Shown here: positions 12,285 to 22,416 of the stretch, piece after piece | How the letters are laid out: every line of letters starts with the position of its first letter | Numbering within the stretch: position 1 is the first letter of the stretch | Assembly: GCF_004310395.1 (NCBI RefSeq) | Contig: NZ_BFAX01000004.1 | Span: 248,001-312,000, forward strand | Length of the DNA stretch: 64,000 nt | DNA from: Methanofervidicoccus abyssi | GTDB taxonomy: Archaea; AGJL01; Methanococci; Methanococcales; Methanococcaceae | Reading direction: 5' to 3' | Position numbers and translations under genes: made by a program | The notes under the pieces: generated by a model | Database searches by the model: none | What the model saw: the letters and a program-made list of their open reading frames with translations, nothing else | What the model was told of the DNA's origin: nothing

Positions 12285-13082
12285 TTACAAATTATTACCT
12301 TTATTATCTAGTTTCCTGTTGAACTCGTATATCCATCTGACATTTCCCCTTAAGACACATCTTGCAACAGATATTAAGTCTGAATATTTCAGCATCTTCT
12401 CTGCATTTTTAATAGAGTTTATAGAGTTATTTCCTACAATTATTTTGTCTTTAAAACTTCTCCTTACCTCTTGGATATACTCAATATCTGGATAATCTCT
12501 TCCTGGATTAAAACAGTCTAAGTGTATCCCATGGAAGTATCTCCTAACCTTATTTAAATTATCTATAAACTCATCTACAGGTACAACGTTTGCCCTCACC
12601 TTTAGAAAAATAGGTTTTTCTATCTCTAACTCCCAGATTCCCTTTAAAAAATCTCTCAAGGTTTCAAAGTTCTCCCTTTTCAACAACTCCTGTCCTATCC
12701 CTAACTTAACAATCTCCTCCTGGCGACAGTGACAGTTTAATTCTATTATATCACAGTGTTTTTTCAGGATCTCTATTCTTCTTTTAGCCTCCTCAAAATC
12801 TTTAAACCTTATATTTACAGATACGAGGGCGTTGCTTTCTCTAGCTCTTTTTACCTCTCTTTTTATAATATCCTCAAATTCATTTAAATTATATAAAAAC
12901 TCTTTTCTACCTCTTTTCACAATCTCTTTACTGGCAGACAATGTAGCACTGTCTAAATTGAGACCTCCTAAGGTGACTATTCCAAATAGATTCCTGTATT
13001 TTCCACAGTAGGATCCATCTGTAATGCCAGCCATAGGGGCAAGGACTACCTTCCTACCTCCACATTTTTGAAGAACATCCAT
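12285..13082 (-). CDS. Archaeal TIM-barrel protein related to tRNA-dihydrouridine synthases
   Basis: The 265-residue protein begins with VVLAPMAGITDGSYC, the phosphate/FMN-binding start shared by Dus and dihydroorotate dehydrogenase-like barrels. Later motifs are IELNCHCRQEEI, with a Cys where Dus enzymes keep their catalytic Cys, FLKVRANV, and the C-terminal IVGNNSI flavin phosphate-binding stretch. It belongs to the NifR3-related archaeal group, whose substrate is not known to me. It lies 12 bases after GTP cyclohydrolase III in the same direction, so a link to pterin or flavin metabolism is as plausible as tRNA modification. Confidence 0.75.
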   Translation of the reverse strand: MDVLQKCGGRKVVLAPMAGITDGSYCGKYRNLFGIVTLGGLNLDSATLSASKEIVKRGRKEFLYNLNEFEDIIKREVKRARESNALVSVNIRFKDFEEAKRRIEILKKHCDIIELNCHCRQEEIVKLGIGQELLKRENFETLRDFLKGIWELEIEKPIFLKVRANVVPVDEFIDNLNKVRRYFHGIHLDCFNPGRDYPDIEYIQEVRRSFKDKIIVGNNSINSIKNAEKMLKYSDLISVARCVLRGNVRWIYEFNRKLDNKGNNL

Positions 13083-13094
13083 ATACAGGACACC

Positions 13095-13895
13095 TTATAT
13101 AGGGCATAACGTGTTAAACTTCCTCCTTATATTGTAATTTTTGTAGTTCAAGGTACATACTTGGCCTTCTACCTTACCCTCCCTAATAAGTTCCAATCCG
13201 ATATCTGCCATATTGGATGCGTCTTCTGCAGTCTTCCCTATACCTATGCCTGCCTTCAACTGAACACCTGTTTTATCCTTTATATCCCCAAAAATAGCGA
13301 TAAAATCACTCTCAGTCATCCCGTTACAGGGACACATGAAGTTATCCCCACCTATGAAAAACACCATTGCACCGTACTTTTTCAACTCCTTGATGAGTCT
13401 TAGATGAATCTCGTTAATACGTAGATAGGCATCATAGGCACTCTCCAAGTCTGTTAGTGTTTTTGTAACGTTGTTTATATCTATATGTGCCAGTTGGACG
13501 TATCCCTCCTCTAAGATAAAGTCATTTGCAACATCTAATACCTCCTTTCTATACTTATCCTGGGCACTTCCATGTTCTTGGATCTTCTCTGTGGCCAATT
13601 TTTGAGCCTCATAGGGAGTCTCTGCCGAAGCTATACCCATACTAATTGTAAAAGGATATCTGTTCTTTATACTATCCTGAATCCTCCTGTGGGTTTCAAG
13701 ATCTATACCGTTAGTTATTGCGATCAAGTTGTCAAACCTGGTATAGAACACAAGTCCTTTATGGGCTCCAAATTGAAGGTTTAGATCTCCATAAAGTCTT
13801 GACTGAAGTGCCTGTAGGTCGCTCTCCCTTCTAGGATTTGGTGTTACAGTCCAAGGTCCGTAGTTGTCGATCTGAATAACGGTAACCTGTATCAT
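13095..13895 (-). CDS. gch3: GTP cyclohydrolase III
   Basis: The 266-residue enzyme converts GTP to the formylamino-pyrimidine product FAPy, the first step of archaeal riboflavin and F420 precursor synthesis. It shares the ferredoxin-like fold of nucleotide cyclase and GGDEF enzymes. The family N-terminus [18 protein letters not shown] is present, as are two similar halves, the second with [12 protein letters not shown] carrying metal-binding Asp. The gene heads a two-gene operon with the TIM-barrel gene and diverges from fbp. Confidence 0.95.
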   Translation of the reverse strand: MIQVTVIQIDNYGPWTVTPNPRRESDLQALQSRLYGDLNLQFGAHKGLVFYTRFDNLIAITNGIDLETHRRIQDSIKNRYPFTISMGIASAETPYEAQKLATEKIQEHGSAQDKYRKEVLDVANDFILEEGYVQLAHIDINNVTKTLTDLESAYDAYLRINEIHLRLIKELKKYGAMVFFIGGDNFMCPCNGMTESDFIAIFGDIKDKTGVQLKAGIGIGKTAEDASNMADIGLELIREGKVEGQVCTLNYKNYNIRRKFNTLCPI

Positions 13896-14144
13896 ACTAT
13901 CATCGTTAGTGTTGTAGGTTGTAGTATATGATTTGTTTTAAACCACAAAAAGTATACTAAGTACGATTATTTATACTACTACATTAATTTATATTAATTT
14001 ATACTACCTACCATTATAAATATTTTGATTTCCCCAAATCATCCCACAGGATATTGTGAAATAGAAAGATATAAAAACTTTAAAATTACTATATTGTATA
14101 TAATGACAATAATTAAATGAAATTAAATTAAAGAGAGGGATAGA

Positions 14145-15290
14145 ATGGAAGAAAGAGTAACTATAAGTGTTATCAAAGCAGATGTTGGAGGACTCTGTGG
14201 TCACACTGAAGCCCCAGAAGAGTTACTGGATGTATGTGATTATGTCCTTGAAGAAGCTGTAGATGAGATACTTATAGATTACTACGTTACAAGATGTGGG
14301 GATGATATAAACCTCATCATGACTCATAGGTTAGGTATAGACAACGAGAAGATCCACGGGTTGGCATGGAGAGCGTTTGAAGAGGCCACTAAGGTTGCAA
14401 AGGAGTTAAAACTCTACGGAGCAGGTCAGGATTTACTTGCAGAAGCATTCAGTGGTAACGTTAGGGGAATGGGACCAGGATGTGCAGAAATGGAGTTTGT
14501 AGAAAGACCAAGTGAACCTGTAATAGTATTTTGCTGTGATAAAACAGATCCTTCTGTATTTAACTTGCCACTATATAGGATATTTGCAGATCCTTTTAAC
14601 ACTGCAGGATTGGTGTATGATAAATCCATGATTAACGGCTTTAAATTCGATGTGTTAGATGTAATTGAAAATAAACAGATAACGTTGAAAGCACCAGAGG
14701 AATCCTATCAGTTGTTGGCTCTTATAGGAAACTTGGAGAGATACTGTATAAAAAGAGTACATAGGGCGAAAGATAACGAGATTGCAGCAGTTGTAAGTTC
14801 TGAAAAGTTAAATTTAATCGCGGGAAGATACGTGGGAAAGGACGACCCAGTTGCAATTGTTAGGGCTCAAAGTGGAATGCCTGCAGTGGGAGAGGTTTTA
14901 GAGGCTTTTGCAACTCCACACTTTGTACCTGGATGGATGAGGGGATGTCACTGGGGACCTTTGATGCCAGTAAGTGAAGAAGATGCAAGACCTGCAAGAT
15001 TTGACGGACCTCCAAGGATTATGGCCTTAGGATTCCAGATTTCAAATGGAAAGTTAATAGGACCAAACGATCTATTTGACGATGTGTCCTTCAACAGAGC
15101 TAGGGAGAAGGCTTTAGAAATGGCAGATATGATAAGAAGGATGGGACCATTCCAACCTCACAGACTACCTGAAGCCATGATGGAGTATACTTCAGTACCA
15201 GAGGTATTGGCAGAGTTAAAAGAGAGATTTGTAGAGACTGAAAAAGTTGAAAAAGCTGAAAAATTGAGAGAAAGGGGAGAAATAGAGTAA
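14145..15290 (+). CDS. fbp: Bifunctional fructose-1,6-bisphosphate aldolase/phosphatase
   Basis: This 381-residue protein of the class V FBPase family performs both aldol condensation of triose phosphates and dephosphorylation to fructose 6-phosphate, making gluconeogenesis one-way. Hallmarks are the N-terminus VIKADVGGLCGHTEAP, DYYVTRCGDDINL, the AGQDLLAEAFSGNVRGMGPG loop, and FDGPPRI near the C-terminus. Several Asp residues bind the Mg ions needed for catalysis. The ATG follows a GAGAGGGA site. It diverges from gch3, with the promoters probably in the 249-base gap. Confidence 0.96.
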   Translation: MEERVTISVIKADVGGLCGHTEAPEELLDVCDYVLEEAVDEILIDYYVTRCGDDINLIMTHRLGIDNEKIHGLAWRAFEEATKVAKELKLYGAGQDLLAEAFSGNVRGMGPGCAEMEFVERPSEPVIVFCCDKTDPSVFNLPLYRIFADPFNTAGLVYDKSMINGFKFDVLDVIENKQITLKAPEESYQLLALIGNLERYCIKRVHRAKDNEIAAVVSSEKLNLIAGRYVGKDDPVAIVRAQSGMPAVGEVLEAFATPHFVPGWMRGCHWGPLMPVSEEDARPARFDGPPRIMALGFQISNGKLIGPNDLFDDVSFNRAREKALEMADMIRRMGPFQPHRLPEAMMEYTSVPEVLAELKERFVETEKVEKAEKLRERGEIE

Positions 15291-15293
15291 TTT

Positions 15294-16508
15294 TTAAAAT
15301 AGATAAACCTTTACATACTCCCCCTTTTCATAACCTTCTACATTTTCATCTATTATTATATATCCATCTCCATCCTTAAGAGAAGAGAGTATTCCACTTC
15401 CTTTAATTCTCAAGGGTTCAACGTAGGTCCTCTTATTTTCGCTAACTAACTTTACTCTAACTACATCTGTTCTCCCTGGTGTAGAAGGAACACTCCTCGC
15501 CAGTGGTAGATATATAGATCTCCTACTCCTGAAGTAATTTCTGAGGAACAACTCAAACTGCACTACTGCAGCAACCGGATATCCTGAGAGTATATATAAG
15601 AGTACCTCCTTCTCTCCTAGAGAACATCTTCCAAATCCAAAAGGTTTTCCAGGCCTTATCTGTACTCCGTGGATTATCAACTTTCCAATATCTTTAACAA
15701 CTTCAACGGTGTAATCCCTATCTCCTACCGATGTACCTCCAGTAGTTATTACTATATCATTTTCTTCTATTGACTTTAACAGGGCTTCTTTTATCTCTTC
15801 CTTATTATCTCCTACGCTCTTGTATATCTTTGGACTGAAACCTAATTCCTTTATCAGGGCATAGAACATAGGAGTATTAGAGTTTATTATATATTTTTTT
15901 TTCCTTTTCAACTCTTCTATGCTACTGAAATCCTCTAAATCTACCAGCTCATCTCCTGTAGATACAACCCCCACACTTAAATCATAAGTCCTGATATACC
16001 TTATACCTAAGGAAGAGAGTATTCCTATATGATACGGGGTAATAACATCTCCTCTCTTTAATATTAGATCCCCTTTTTTAATATCCTCTCCTACTTTACA
16101 TATATTCTCGTAGGGACGAACTCCCTCCCTGATCTCAACAAACCCTTCCCCTTCTCTACAATACTCTTTCATTACAACTGCATTGACACCTTCAGGAGTT
16201 GCCATTCCAGTGGATAATTTGACACACTGACCTTCCCTAACAGGTTTATGTGGATCCCCCAGGAGATCCAATATTATAGGATTTGTTTCAGAGGCTCCAA
16301 AGGTATCTTCCGCTATTACCCCATAGCCATCCATAGCAGCTCTATTGAACATAGGTAGATCTTCAGGAGATAGTATATCTTCAGAGGATATCTTATTATA
16401 AGCTTCATATATAGGAATTAGTTTAACCTTTTCTGTGGCTAATTTTTCCAGTCTTTTGAATACTATCTCTTTAGCTTTTTTATAGGGCATTAGGTTCTTC
16501 AGGAACAT
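15294..16508 (-). CDS. moeA: Molybdopterin molybdotransferase MoeA
   Basis: MoeA inserts molybdate, or in hyperthermophiles often tungstate, into adenylylated molybdopterin. Motifs are AAMDGYGVIAEDTFGA near residue 45, the MoCF domain ITTGGTSVGDRDYT, and RPGKPFGFG. Domain IV forms the C-terminus. The frame could begin at 16520, but the ATG at 16508 sits a few bases after GGTGAT, so it is preferred. It converges tail to tail with fbp only 3 bases apart. A structured segment lies upstream at 16736-16798. moaA of the same pathway is at 21206-22117. Confidence 0.94.
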   Translation of the reverse strand: MFLKNLMPYKKAKEIVFKRLEKLATEKVKLIPIYEAYNKISSEDILSPEDLPMFNRAAMDGYGVIAEDTFGASETNPIILDLLGDPHKPVREGQCVKLSTGMATPEGVNAVVMKEYCREGEGFVEIREGVRPYENICKVGEDIKKGDLILKRGDVITPYHIGILSSLGIRYIRTYDLSVGVVSTGDELVDLEDFSSIEELKRKKKYIINSNTPMFYALIKELGFSPKIYKSVGDNKEEIKEALLKSIEENDIVITTGGTSVGDRDYTVEVVKDIGKLIIHGVQIRPGKPFGFGRCSLGEKEVLLYILSGYPVAAVVQFELFLRNYFRSRRSIYLPLARSVPSTPGRTDVVRVKLVSENKRTYVEPLRIKGSGILSSLKDGDGYIIIDENVEGYEKGEYVKVYLF

Positions 16509-16520
16509 AACCATCACCAT

Positions 16521-16836
16521 GGATAATAAAATAATTAATCAATTAATCAATAATAAAAAATATAGTAAAAATCCTAATGGAAAATAAATTAATATAAAAC
16601 TAACCACATACTTCCAATTAAAAGTTTAAAAAAATAATAGTTAATAAAAAGAAAAAAAAGAAAAAACAACAAAATTAAAAACTCTATCTATATCTATAAA
16701 ATAATAAAATAATATAGAATATATCTACTCTCTACTCCTCAACATTGGAAGGGAATGATCTCTCCTAATCTGTTTCTAGATTTAGGAACATTTGAGGAAG
16801 GACTGTCTGTTAAGTATTATAATCTATAATCTTACC
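16521..16836. other. Leader region between pgk2 and moeA
   Basis: About 315 AT-rich bases. The only structure I see is the nested inverted repeat at 16736-16798, listed separately. The rest is A-rich without an ORF and probably holds the moeA promoter. Confidence 0.35.
16736..16798. promoter_or_regulatory. Nested inverted repeats upstream of moeA (candidate leader structure)
   Basis: The outer arms TCCTCAA (16736-16742) and TTGAGGA (16792-16798) enclose an inner hairpin, TCCTAA/TTAGGA (16763-16787), extended by TCT/AGA. The same folds are possible on both strands. It lies about 230 bases before moeA and 40 bases after the pgk2 stop. It may be a cofactor-responsive leader or a 3' end structure of pgk2. 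It does not match the bacterial Moco riboswitch as far as I can tell. Confidence 0.35.
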
Positions 16837-17757
16837 TTACTTAGATTCATTTTTGTCCAAGTATATGAACCTTTCAGTTATAACCTCTAAGCATTTCTCT
16901 ACACTTTCACTTATAGATATATTTTCTATTACTGGAATGTCATACTCATAAGCCTTCTTTACGATATAGTCGTTTATTTTCCTTATTATCTTAAAGTGTT
17001 TTAGGTATCTCTCCATAGGCCTCGATGTAATTTTAGCTCTGGCTGCAAACCTTTCCTTATGCATCTTCTCGGAACTGAGAGTTAAGATTAGTGTTATAAT
17101 GTTTGGCATCTTAGTGTATTTCTCCTTCATAAATCCTGGGATAATATGAGTCCCTTCGATTATAACACTCAATCCCTCTTTTAGACTCCTATCTATCAGA
17201 CACTCCACTCCAACTAAAACCAACTCAACGTGTCTCTCAAATCCTAAAATATGTATATCCTTGTCGTTAGTTTCTGAAGGTATCCTTAGAGCCTTCCAGG
17301 CTGTATAGGAAGATTCATATAACATAGGTACTAGATCCTTGGATACGCTTCCCCTCATAACCTCTCTGATGGAATCTGTGCCTATAACACTGGGAATTCC
17401 TAACCTCGATGCTAATTCAAAGGCTATTGTAGATGTACCTACTCCACTAGCTCCACCTATAAGTATTATTATAGGATGTTTCTTTAATATCCTCCTCCAT
17501 AGCAGATATTTCTCAGCGATACATTTGTAGTTTTTGGATAATAAATACTCGTAGACAATTCTCCTTATTTCATCCTTGGTGATGGTATCTACTCTCTTTT
17601 CATTTAACATCTTTTCAATTTCCTTTGCTATATAATAAGCCTCACTTGGTTTCATCCCTGCTGCAGTTAGGGATCTGGCAAGAATTCCCTTAGAAAAGGG
17701 CATATCATAATTTTTGCCCTTTACAATTATTTTATTCGTTATCTTTTTGAGGTCCAT
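16837..17757 (-). CDS. pgk2: 2-phosphoglycerate kinase with N-terminal ATP-cone
   Basis: This 306-residue kinase makes 2,3-bisphosphoglycerate, the precursor of cyclic 2,3-diphosphoglycerate, an osmolyte and thermoprotectant of methanogens. Residues 1-90 are an ATP-cone domain ([21 protein letters not shown]). The kinase domain has the P-loop [10 protein letters not shown] near residue 100, then [17 protein letters not shown] precedes the ATG. The family is specific enough for a confident call. Confidence 0.92.
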   Translation of the reverse strand: MDLKKITNKIIVKGKNYDMPFSKGILARSLTAAGMKPSEAYYIAKEIEKMLNEKRVDTITKDEIRRIVYEYLLSKNYKCIAEKYLLWRRILKKHPIIILIGGASGVGTSTIAFELASRLGIPSVIGTDSIREVMRGSVSKDLVPMLYESSYTAWKALRIPSETNDKDIHILGFERHVELVLVGVECLIDRSLKEGLSVIIEGTHIIPGFMKEKYTKMPNIITLILTLSSEKMHKERFAARAKITSRPMERYLKHFKIIRKINDYIVKKAYEYDIPVIENISISESVEKCLEVITERFIYLDKNESK

Positions 17758-17937
17758 AAAATTTCCCCTCTTTGTTGGAATTTGCTAATAAGAAAAAAAT
17801 AATTCATGAGGAGCGATAATAAAAGTATTGTAAAAATTGTAAAATAATAATTATATAATTACTATAAAAAAATATATCTATTTTACCAACAACTCTTTAC
17901 AATTTATTTAAATTATCTAACTGTCGTATGTGATCCT

Positions 17938-19236
17938 ATGGGGAAGAAAAATTACCTCACTTCAAAGTTTAAAGAAGATACAAAGTTCGCCTCTAAGTAT
18001 GAAATAGACGTTATCAACAGATTGACAGATTTAAACCTCCAATATGATGATCTACTACTTCTGGAAAAACTCCCTGGTATGGACTACAGGAAAAGGGTGT
18101 ATATAGAGGATGATACTCAAATAGGGATACTGGAGTTTGATCTCGTGGATTTAGATTGGAAATTTACACCTACTCCCTACTATTATCAACTTACAGGCTC
18201 TAAAAGAATCCATTTAAAATCTATAAAGAGAAGACTGAAGGGTAAATATCTAAAAGAAGAGTATTTAGAGGATCCTGGGGAATACTTGGAGATTGCTAAA
18301 GGGAGTAATAACTTCATAGGAGTGGAGATGGGGGACTTCATAGGGGTAGGTGTAAAAAAAGAGAAGGGTATTAAATTGAAAGATTTAAAAAGAAAGAAAA
18401 AGAATATTTATATTAAAAAAATAGAGGACTACTTAGAGAAGAATAGAGAGAGAATAAATAGCCTTTTAGAGTATTCCAAGGACATTCTTAAAAAATATAT
18501 AGAGAAGTATAAGAAAAAAGGTTATATAATAAACACCTCCTTCAGTGGAGGAAAGGACAGTAGTGTCTCTACACTCCTTGTAAGGGAAATAATCCCTGAT
18601 ATAGATGTTATATTTATAGATACAGGTTTGGAGTATCCAGATACTATAAAGTATGTAAAGAGATTTGCAAAGGAATACGATCTAAACTTGCATGTAGTAG
18701 ATGGAAATTACTTCTGGGGTCATCTAGAAAAGGAGGGGATCCCTACAAAGGACAATAGATGGTGCAACAGTGTCTGCAAGTTGATACCTTTAAAAAATTT
18801 TTTCATGGAACACTATCCAAATAAAAAGGTATTGACAATAGATGGATCGAGAAAATTCGAGAGTTTCACTAGATCTAAATTAAGTTATACAAGAAAGAGC
18901 AGATTTATAGATTTCCAAGTTAACCTCTTTCCTATATTAGATTGGAACGCTATAGACGTCTGGAGTTATATTCTCTTAGAGGAAATTCTCTATAATCCCC
19001 TCTACGACAAGGGATTTGAGAGAATAGGTTGTTATCTATGTCCCGCTGCACTTAACAGTGAGTTCTTACGTGTAAGGGATCTCTATCCAGATCTTTGGAG
19101 TAGATGGGTTAATTACTTAAGAAAATACTACACTATGGAGGAAATACTTAGGGGCTTTTGGAGATGGAGAGTACTTCCTCCAAAGATGGAAGAGTTGAAG
19201 AAGTGTTTATATAACTGTAATAATAATTTAGAGTAA
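17938..19236 (+). CDS. PAPS reductase-family protein with PP-loop and Cys motifs
   Basis: The 432-residue protein has the PP-loop FSGGKDSS near residue 202, followed by VIFIDTGLEYPDT, the hallmark of the phosphoadenosine phosphosulfate reductase family (adenylate-binding PP-loop). Cysteines in RWCNSVCKLIP and GCYLCPAAL could hold an Fe-S cluster or zinc. The first 190 residues are an extra lysine-rich domain found in archaeal members; its role is unclear. In methanogens such proteins may act in sulfur or nucleoside modification rather than true PAPS reduction. The ATG follows GTGAT. Confidence 0.8.
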   Translation: MGKKNYLTSKFKEDTKFASKYEIDVINRLTDLNLQYDDLLLLEKLPGMDYRKRVYIEDDTQIGILEFDLVDLDWKFTPTPYYYQLTGSKRIHLKSIKRRLKGKYLKEEYLEDPGEYLEIAKGSNNFIGVEMGDFIGVGVKKEKGIKLKDLKRKKKNIYIKKIEDYLEKNRERINSLLEYSKDILKKYIEKYKKKGYIINTSFSGGKDSSVSTLLVREIIPDIDVIFIDTGLEYPDTIKYVKRFAKEYDLNLHVVDGNYFWGHLEKEGIPTKDNRWCNSVCKLIPLKNFFMEHYPNKKVLTIDGSRKFESFTRSKLSYTRKSRFIDFQVNLFPILDWNAIDVWSYILLEEILYNPLYDKGFERIGCYLCPAALNSEFLRVRDLYPDLWSRWVNYLRKYYTMEEILRGFWRWRVLPPKMEELKKCLYNCNNNLE

Positions 19237-19739
19237 AGTGAAAAACATAACAAAAAATTTACCTTAAGATTTTATTATTTTAATATAATCATAAAATATA
19301 TCAAAACGATAACAAGAACAAAAATAACAAAATTCTTACTCTTTCACTTGGTATCAACTCTCTAAATACTGGAATAAATAGATGAAATTTTTTTCTATTT
19401 TTCAAATCTTCTTATATATTTTTCTTCTTATTTTTATAATACTTTGTTATTATCTATTACCTTGGAAACTGGAGTTTCTTTATTATCTGAATTTTTCAAC
19501 ACCCCTCCCTATAGATATAAAAGTCTTTATAATTATTTTTTAATTGTATATACTATAATAATATTAAAACATTGAAATTTTTAAAACATAATTAACTATA
19601 AAAAATGAAATTGCAATAAACTACACCTTATTCTCACAAAACTATAAAATCTTTGGATTTTGTCCCCGAACTAATATAGAAATAATTAATAAACTAAGAG
19701 CTTATACCTAAATCAAAAATACTTTAGGAGGGTAATACC
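19237..19739. other. Long AT-rich region upstream of leuC
   Basis: About 500 bases without a credible ORF. Only a short palindrome, GAAACT-GG-AGTTTC (19465-19478), stands out. The promoter of leuC presumably lies here, possibly with a long leader, but I could not fix it. Confidence 0.3.
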
Positions 19740-21014
19740 ATGGGGATGACACTTGTTGAAAAGATCCTTGCTAAAGCATCTGGAAAGAGATCTGTATCTC
19801 CTGGAGATATAGTGATGGCAAAGATAGATGTAGCCATGGTGCATGACATCACAGGGCCACTAACTGTGAATACCTTAGAGAAGGAGGGAATAGAAAAGGT
19901 TTGGGATCCTGAGAAGATAGTTATACTCTTCGATCATCAGGTGCCTGCTGACAGTATCAACGCTGCCGAGAACCACATACTTATGAGGAAATTTGTAAAG
20001 AAACATGGGATAAAGAACTTCTACGATATAAGGGAAGGTGTATGTCATCAGGTACTTCCTGAGAAAGGACATGTTGTTCCAGGTACTGTAGTTGTTGGGG
20101 CGGACTCCCACACCTGTACCCATGGGGCCTTCGGTGCCTTTGCAACAGGCATAGGTAGTACAGATATGGCTGCAGTATTTGCTACTGGGGAGTTGTGGTT
20201 TAAAGTACCTGAAACACTGTACTTCAATATTACTGGGGAACTGAATCCCTATGTAACCTCTAAGGATGTGATCCTCCATATCATCGGTGAAGTAGGGTTT
20301 GACGGAGCAACCTACAAGGCTGTGCAGTTTGGAGGAGAGACTGTTAAAAATATGAGTATAGCTTCAAGGATGACTATGACGAATATGGCTATAGAGATGG
20401 GTGCAAAAACAGGAGTAATAGAACCTGATGAAAAGACTATTAACTATATAAAGGAAGTTATGAGGAAACATGGGAGGGAGAAGCCCTTCGAGGTGATAAA
20501 AGGGGATGAAGATGCAGAGTACGAAGAAGTTTATGAGATAGAGGTAGATGATTTAAACCCTGTATTTGCCTGTCCTCACGCTGTAGATAACGTAAAACCT
20601 GCAAGAGAGGTTGCTGGGAAACCTATAGATCAAGTATTCATCGGCTCCTGTACAAATGGAAGGCTGGAAGACTTGAGAATGGCAATGAGGATTATAGAGG
20701 AGCATGGAGGTATTGCAGAGGATGTAAGGGTCATAGTTACCCCCGCCTCACGGGAGGTTATGCTAGCCGCCATGGAAGAAGGTTTAATACAGAAGTTCTA
20801 CAAGTACGGATGTGTTGTAACTAATCCATCATGTTCTGCATGTATGGGAGCACTTTACGGAATCTTAGGACCTGGGGAAGTAGGAGTTGCCACCTCTAAC
20901 AGAAACTTCAGAGGTAGGGAAGGATCTTTAGATTCAGAGGTATATTTAGCATCTCCTATTACAGCGGCAGCCTGTGCAGTTAAGGGAGAGTTAGTGGATC
21001 CCAGGGATCTGTAG
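19740..21014 (+). CDS. leuC: 3-isopropylmalate dehydratase large subunit (LeuC type)
   Basis: The 424-residue aconitase-superfamily large subunit isomerises 2-isopropylmalate (and citramalate) in leucine and isoleucine synthesis, paired with a LeuD small subunit encoded elsewhere. Visible motifs are [31 protein letters not shown] and NPSCSACMG, which supply the three cysteines for the 4Fe-4S cluster. GGAGGG precedes the start. Methanogens also have a paralogous homoaconitase (AksD/HacA) for coenzyme B synthesis. The N-terminus and length here fit LeuC better, but substrate choice is set mainly by the small subunit. Confidence 0.8.
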   Translation: MGMTLVEKILAKASGKRSVSPGDIVMAKIDVAMVHDITGPLTVNTLEKEGIEKVWDPEKIVILFDHQVPADSINAAENHILMRKFVKKHGIKNFYDIREGVCHQVLPEKGHVVPGTVVVGADSHTCTHGAFGAFATGIGSTDMAAVFATGELWFKVPETLYFNITGELNPYVTSKDVILHIIGEVGFDGATYKAVQFGGETVKNMSIASRMTMTNMAIEMGAKTGVIEPDEKTINYIKEVMRKHGREKPFEVIKGDEDAEYEEVYEIEVDDLNPVFACPHAVDNVKPAREVAGKPIDQVFIGSCTNGRLEDLRMAMRIIEEHGGIAEDVRVIVTPASREVMLAAMEEGLIQKFYKYGCVVTNPSCSACMGALYGILGPGEVGVATSNRNFRGREGSLDSEVYLASPITAAACAVKGELVDPRDL

Positions 21015-21205
21015 AGGGATTCTTAAGATTTTTATTTTATTTATTAAATCTATTATATTTTCATGATTCCAAAGGTTTATCGATTAATATACAGTATCAA
21101 GGGAAGAATTATAGAGAAGTTTTTATCTTCTTTTTATTTTTATCTATATATTTAACCTTTTTTAATTACAATGTTTAAATGTTTCCTTCATACATTACTC
21201 CTAAC

Positions 21206-22117
21206 TCATCTTGAAGGAAAATTAGGAGCTTTAAAGTAAGGCTCTCTCCTAAGTATTCCCTGGTGGATATACTCTCTTATATCTTCTCCTCTCCTTAAAG
21301 GTGTAAGTATATCTACTAAGTTATCCTCCCTAAGGAGACAGGGTTTTATATATCCGTCGTAGGTTAGCCTTATTCTTGTACAGTGGTTACAAAACTCTGT
21401 ATTATCCATAGGCCTGACGAACTCCACCTCTAAATCGCCTATGTAGTATTTCTTTCTGTTGTGCATCGACCTTCTCGTCACTACTTTGTCTGATATCTCC
21501 GCTATTTTCTTCTCTATAGGTGTTATATCTACGTAGTATCTCTTTAAATTCTCATTCAGAGGCATAAGTTCTATAATCTGCAGTATGGCCCCAACCTCCC
21601 TACAGTAATTCATAAGATCCTCCAAATCCTCCAGTGTATTTTTCATTACAAGATAGTTTATTTTCAGAGGTGTAAGACCTACCTCTATAGCTCTCTCTAT
21701 GCCTGCCTTTACCAACTCAACATCTCCATAGGTGGTTATTCTTCTATATTTTTCAGGATCTAAGGTATCTAAACTGACATTAACCCTGTGGAGACCGGCA
21801 TCCTTCAATCTTTCAGCATATTTCTCCAAGAGTATCCCATTTGTAGTTAGGGAGATGTCCTCTATTTTAGGATGGGATACCCTTTCAAGTATCTCAGGTA
21901 GGTCCTCTCTTAGAAGGGGCTCTCCTCCAGATATTTTAATTTTTTTAATCCCAAATTCTAAGAAAGTTCTTACAATCTTTCCTATCTCTCCAGGTGTCAT
22001 ATATCTACTATTAAATTTTCTGTATCCCTCTCTATGGCAGTAGAAACATTTTAAGTTGCAGTATGGTGTTACAGATATTCTCAACGATCTTATTTCCCTG
22101 TTGAAAGGATCCTTCAT
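21206..22117 (-). CDS. moaA: GTP 3',8-cyclase MoaA
   Basis: MoaA starts molybdopterin synthesis by radical SAM rearrangement of GTP. The protein carries the N-terminal cluster motif CNLKCFYC and the C-terminal second cluster cysteines in FCNHCTRIRLTYDGYIKPC. The frame opens at 22159, but the ATG at 22117 (MKDPFNREIRSLRISVT) follows TGGGGT and matches the usual MoaA N-terminus, so it is used, giving 303 residues. A perfect palindrome lies about 90-110 bases upstream and may regulate it. Confidence 0.94.
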   Translation of the reverse strand: MKDPFNREIRSLRISVTPYCNLKCFYCHREGYRKFNSRYMTPGEIGKIVRTFLEFGIKKIKISGGEPLLREDLPEILERVSHPKIEDISLTTNGILLEKYAERLKDAGLHRVNVSLDTLDPEKYRRITTYGDVELVKAGIERAIEVGLTPLKINYLVMKNTLEDLEDLMNYCREVGAILQIIELMPLNENLKRYYVDITPIEKKIAEISDKVVTRRSMHNRKKYYIGDLEVEFVRPMDNTEFCNHCTRIRLTYDGYIKPCLLREDNLVDILTPLRRGEDIREYIHQGILRREPYFKAPNFPSR

Positions 22118-22207
22118 GATACCCCAATAACAAATATTAAAAATAGTGTTAATCAACAATAGTTAAATATAAGCAACAATTAATTAAAATATTTTATCAA
22201 TGAAGCG

Positions 22208-22230
22208 GAAATATAACTCCATTATATTTC
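22208..22230. promoter_or_regulatory. Perfect 9-bp inverted repeat upstream of moaA, candidate operator
   Basis: GAAATATAA and TTATATTTC are exact reverse complements spaced by five bases (CTCCA). The dyad is centred about 100 bases before the moaA start. Its TATA-like arms resemble in style the sites bound by dimeric ModE-like regulators of molybdenum metabolism, but no regulator gene is nearby. It could equally overlap the moaA promoter. Confidence 0.45.
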
Positions 22231-22416
22231 TGACTAATCAAAAGTTTTATAAAGATGAACGATCTAAATGGTAGACAAGATTTCTTCGAATTTGGGATAA
22301 TTAAGCCCGAAAAACGGAGTTAAGAGTGAAGGATCAGAACGGCAGGGATATAAACAGTTTTATATTATTATAATACTTATAATAATGTTTATAATAATTT
22401 TTATTAAGTTGGGATT

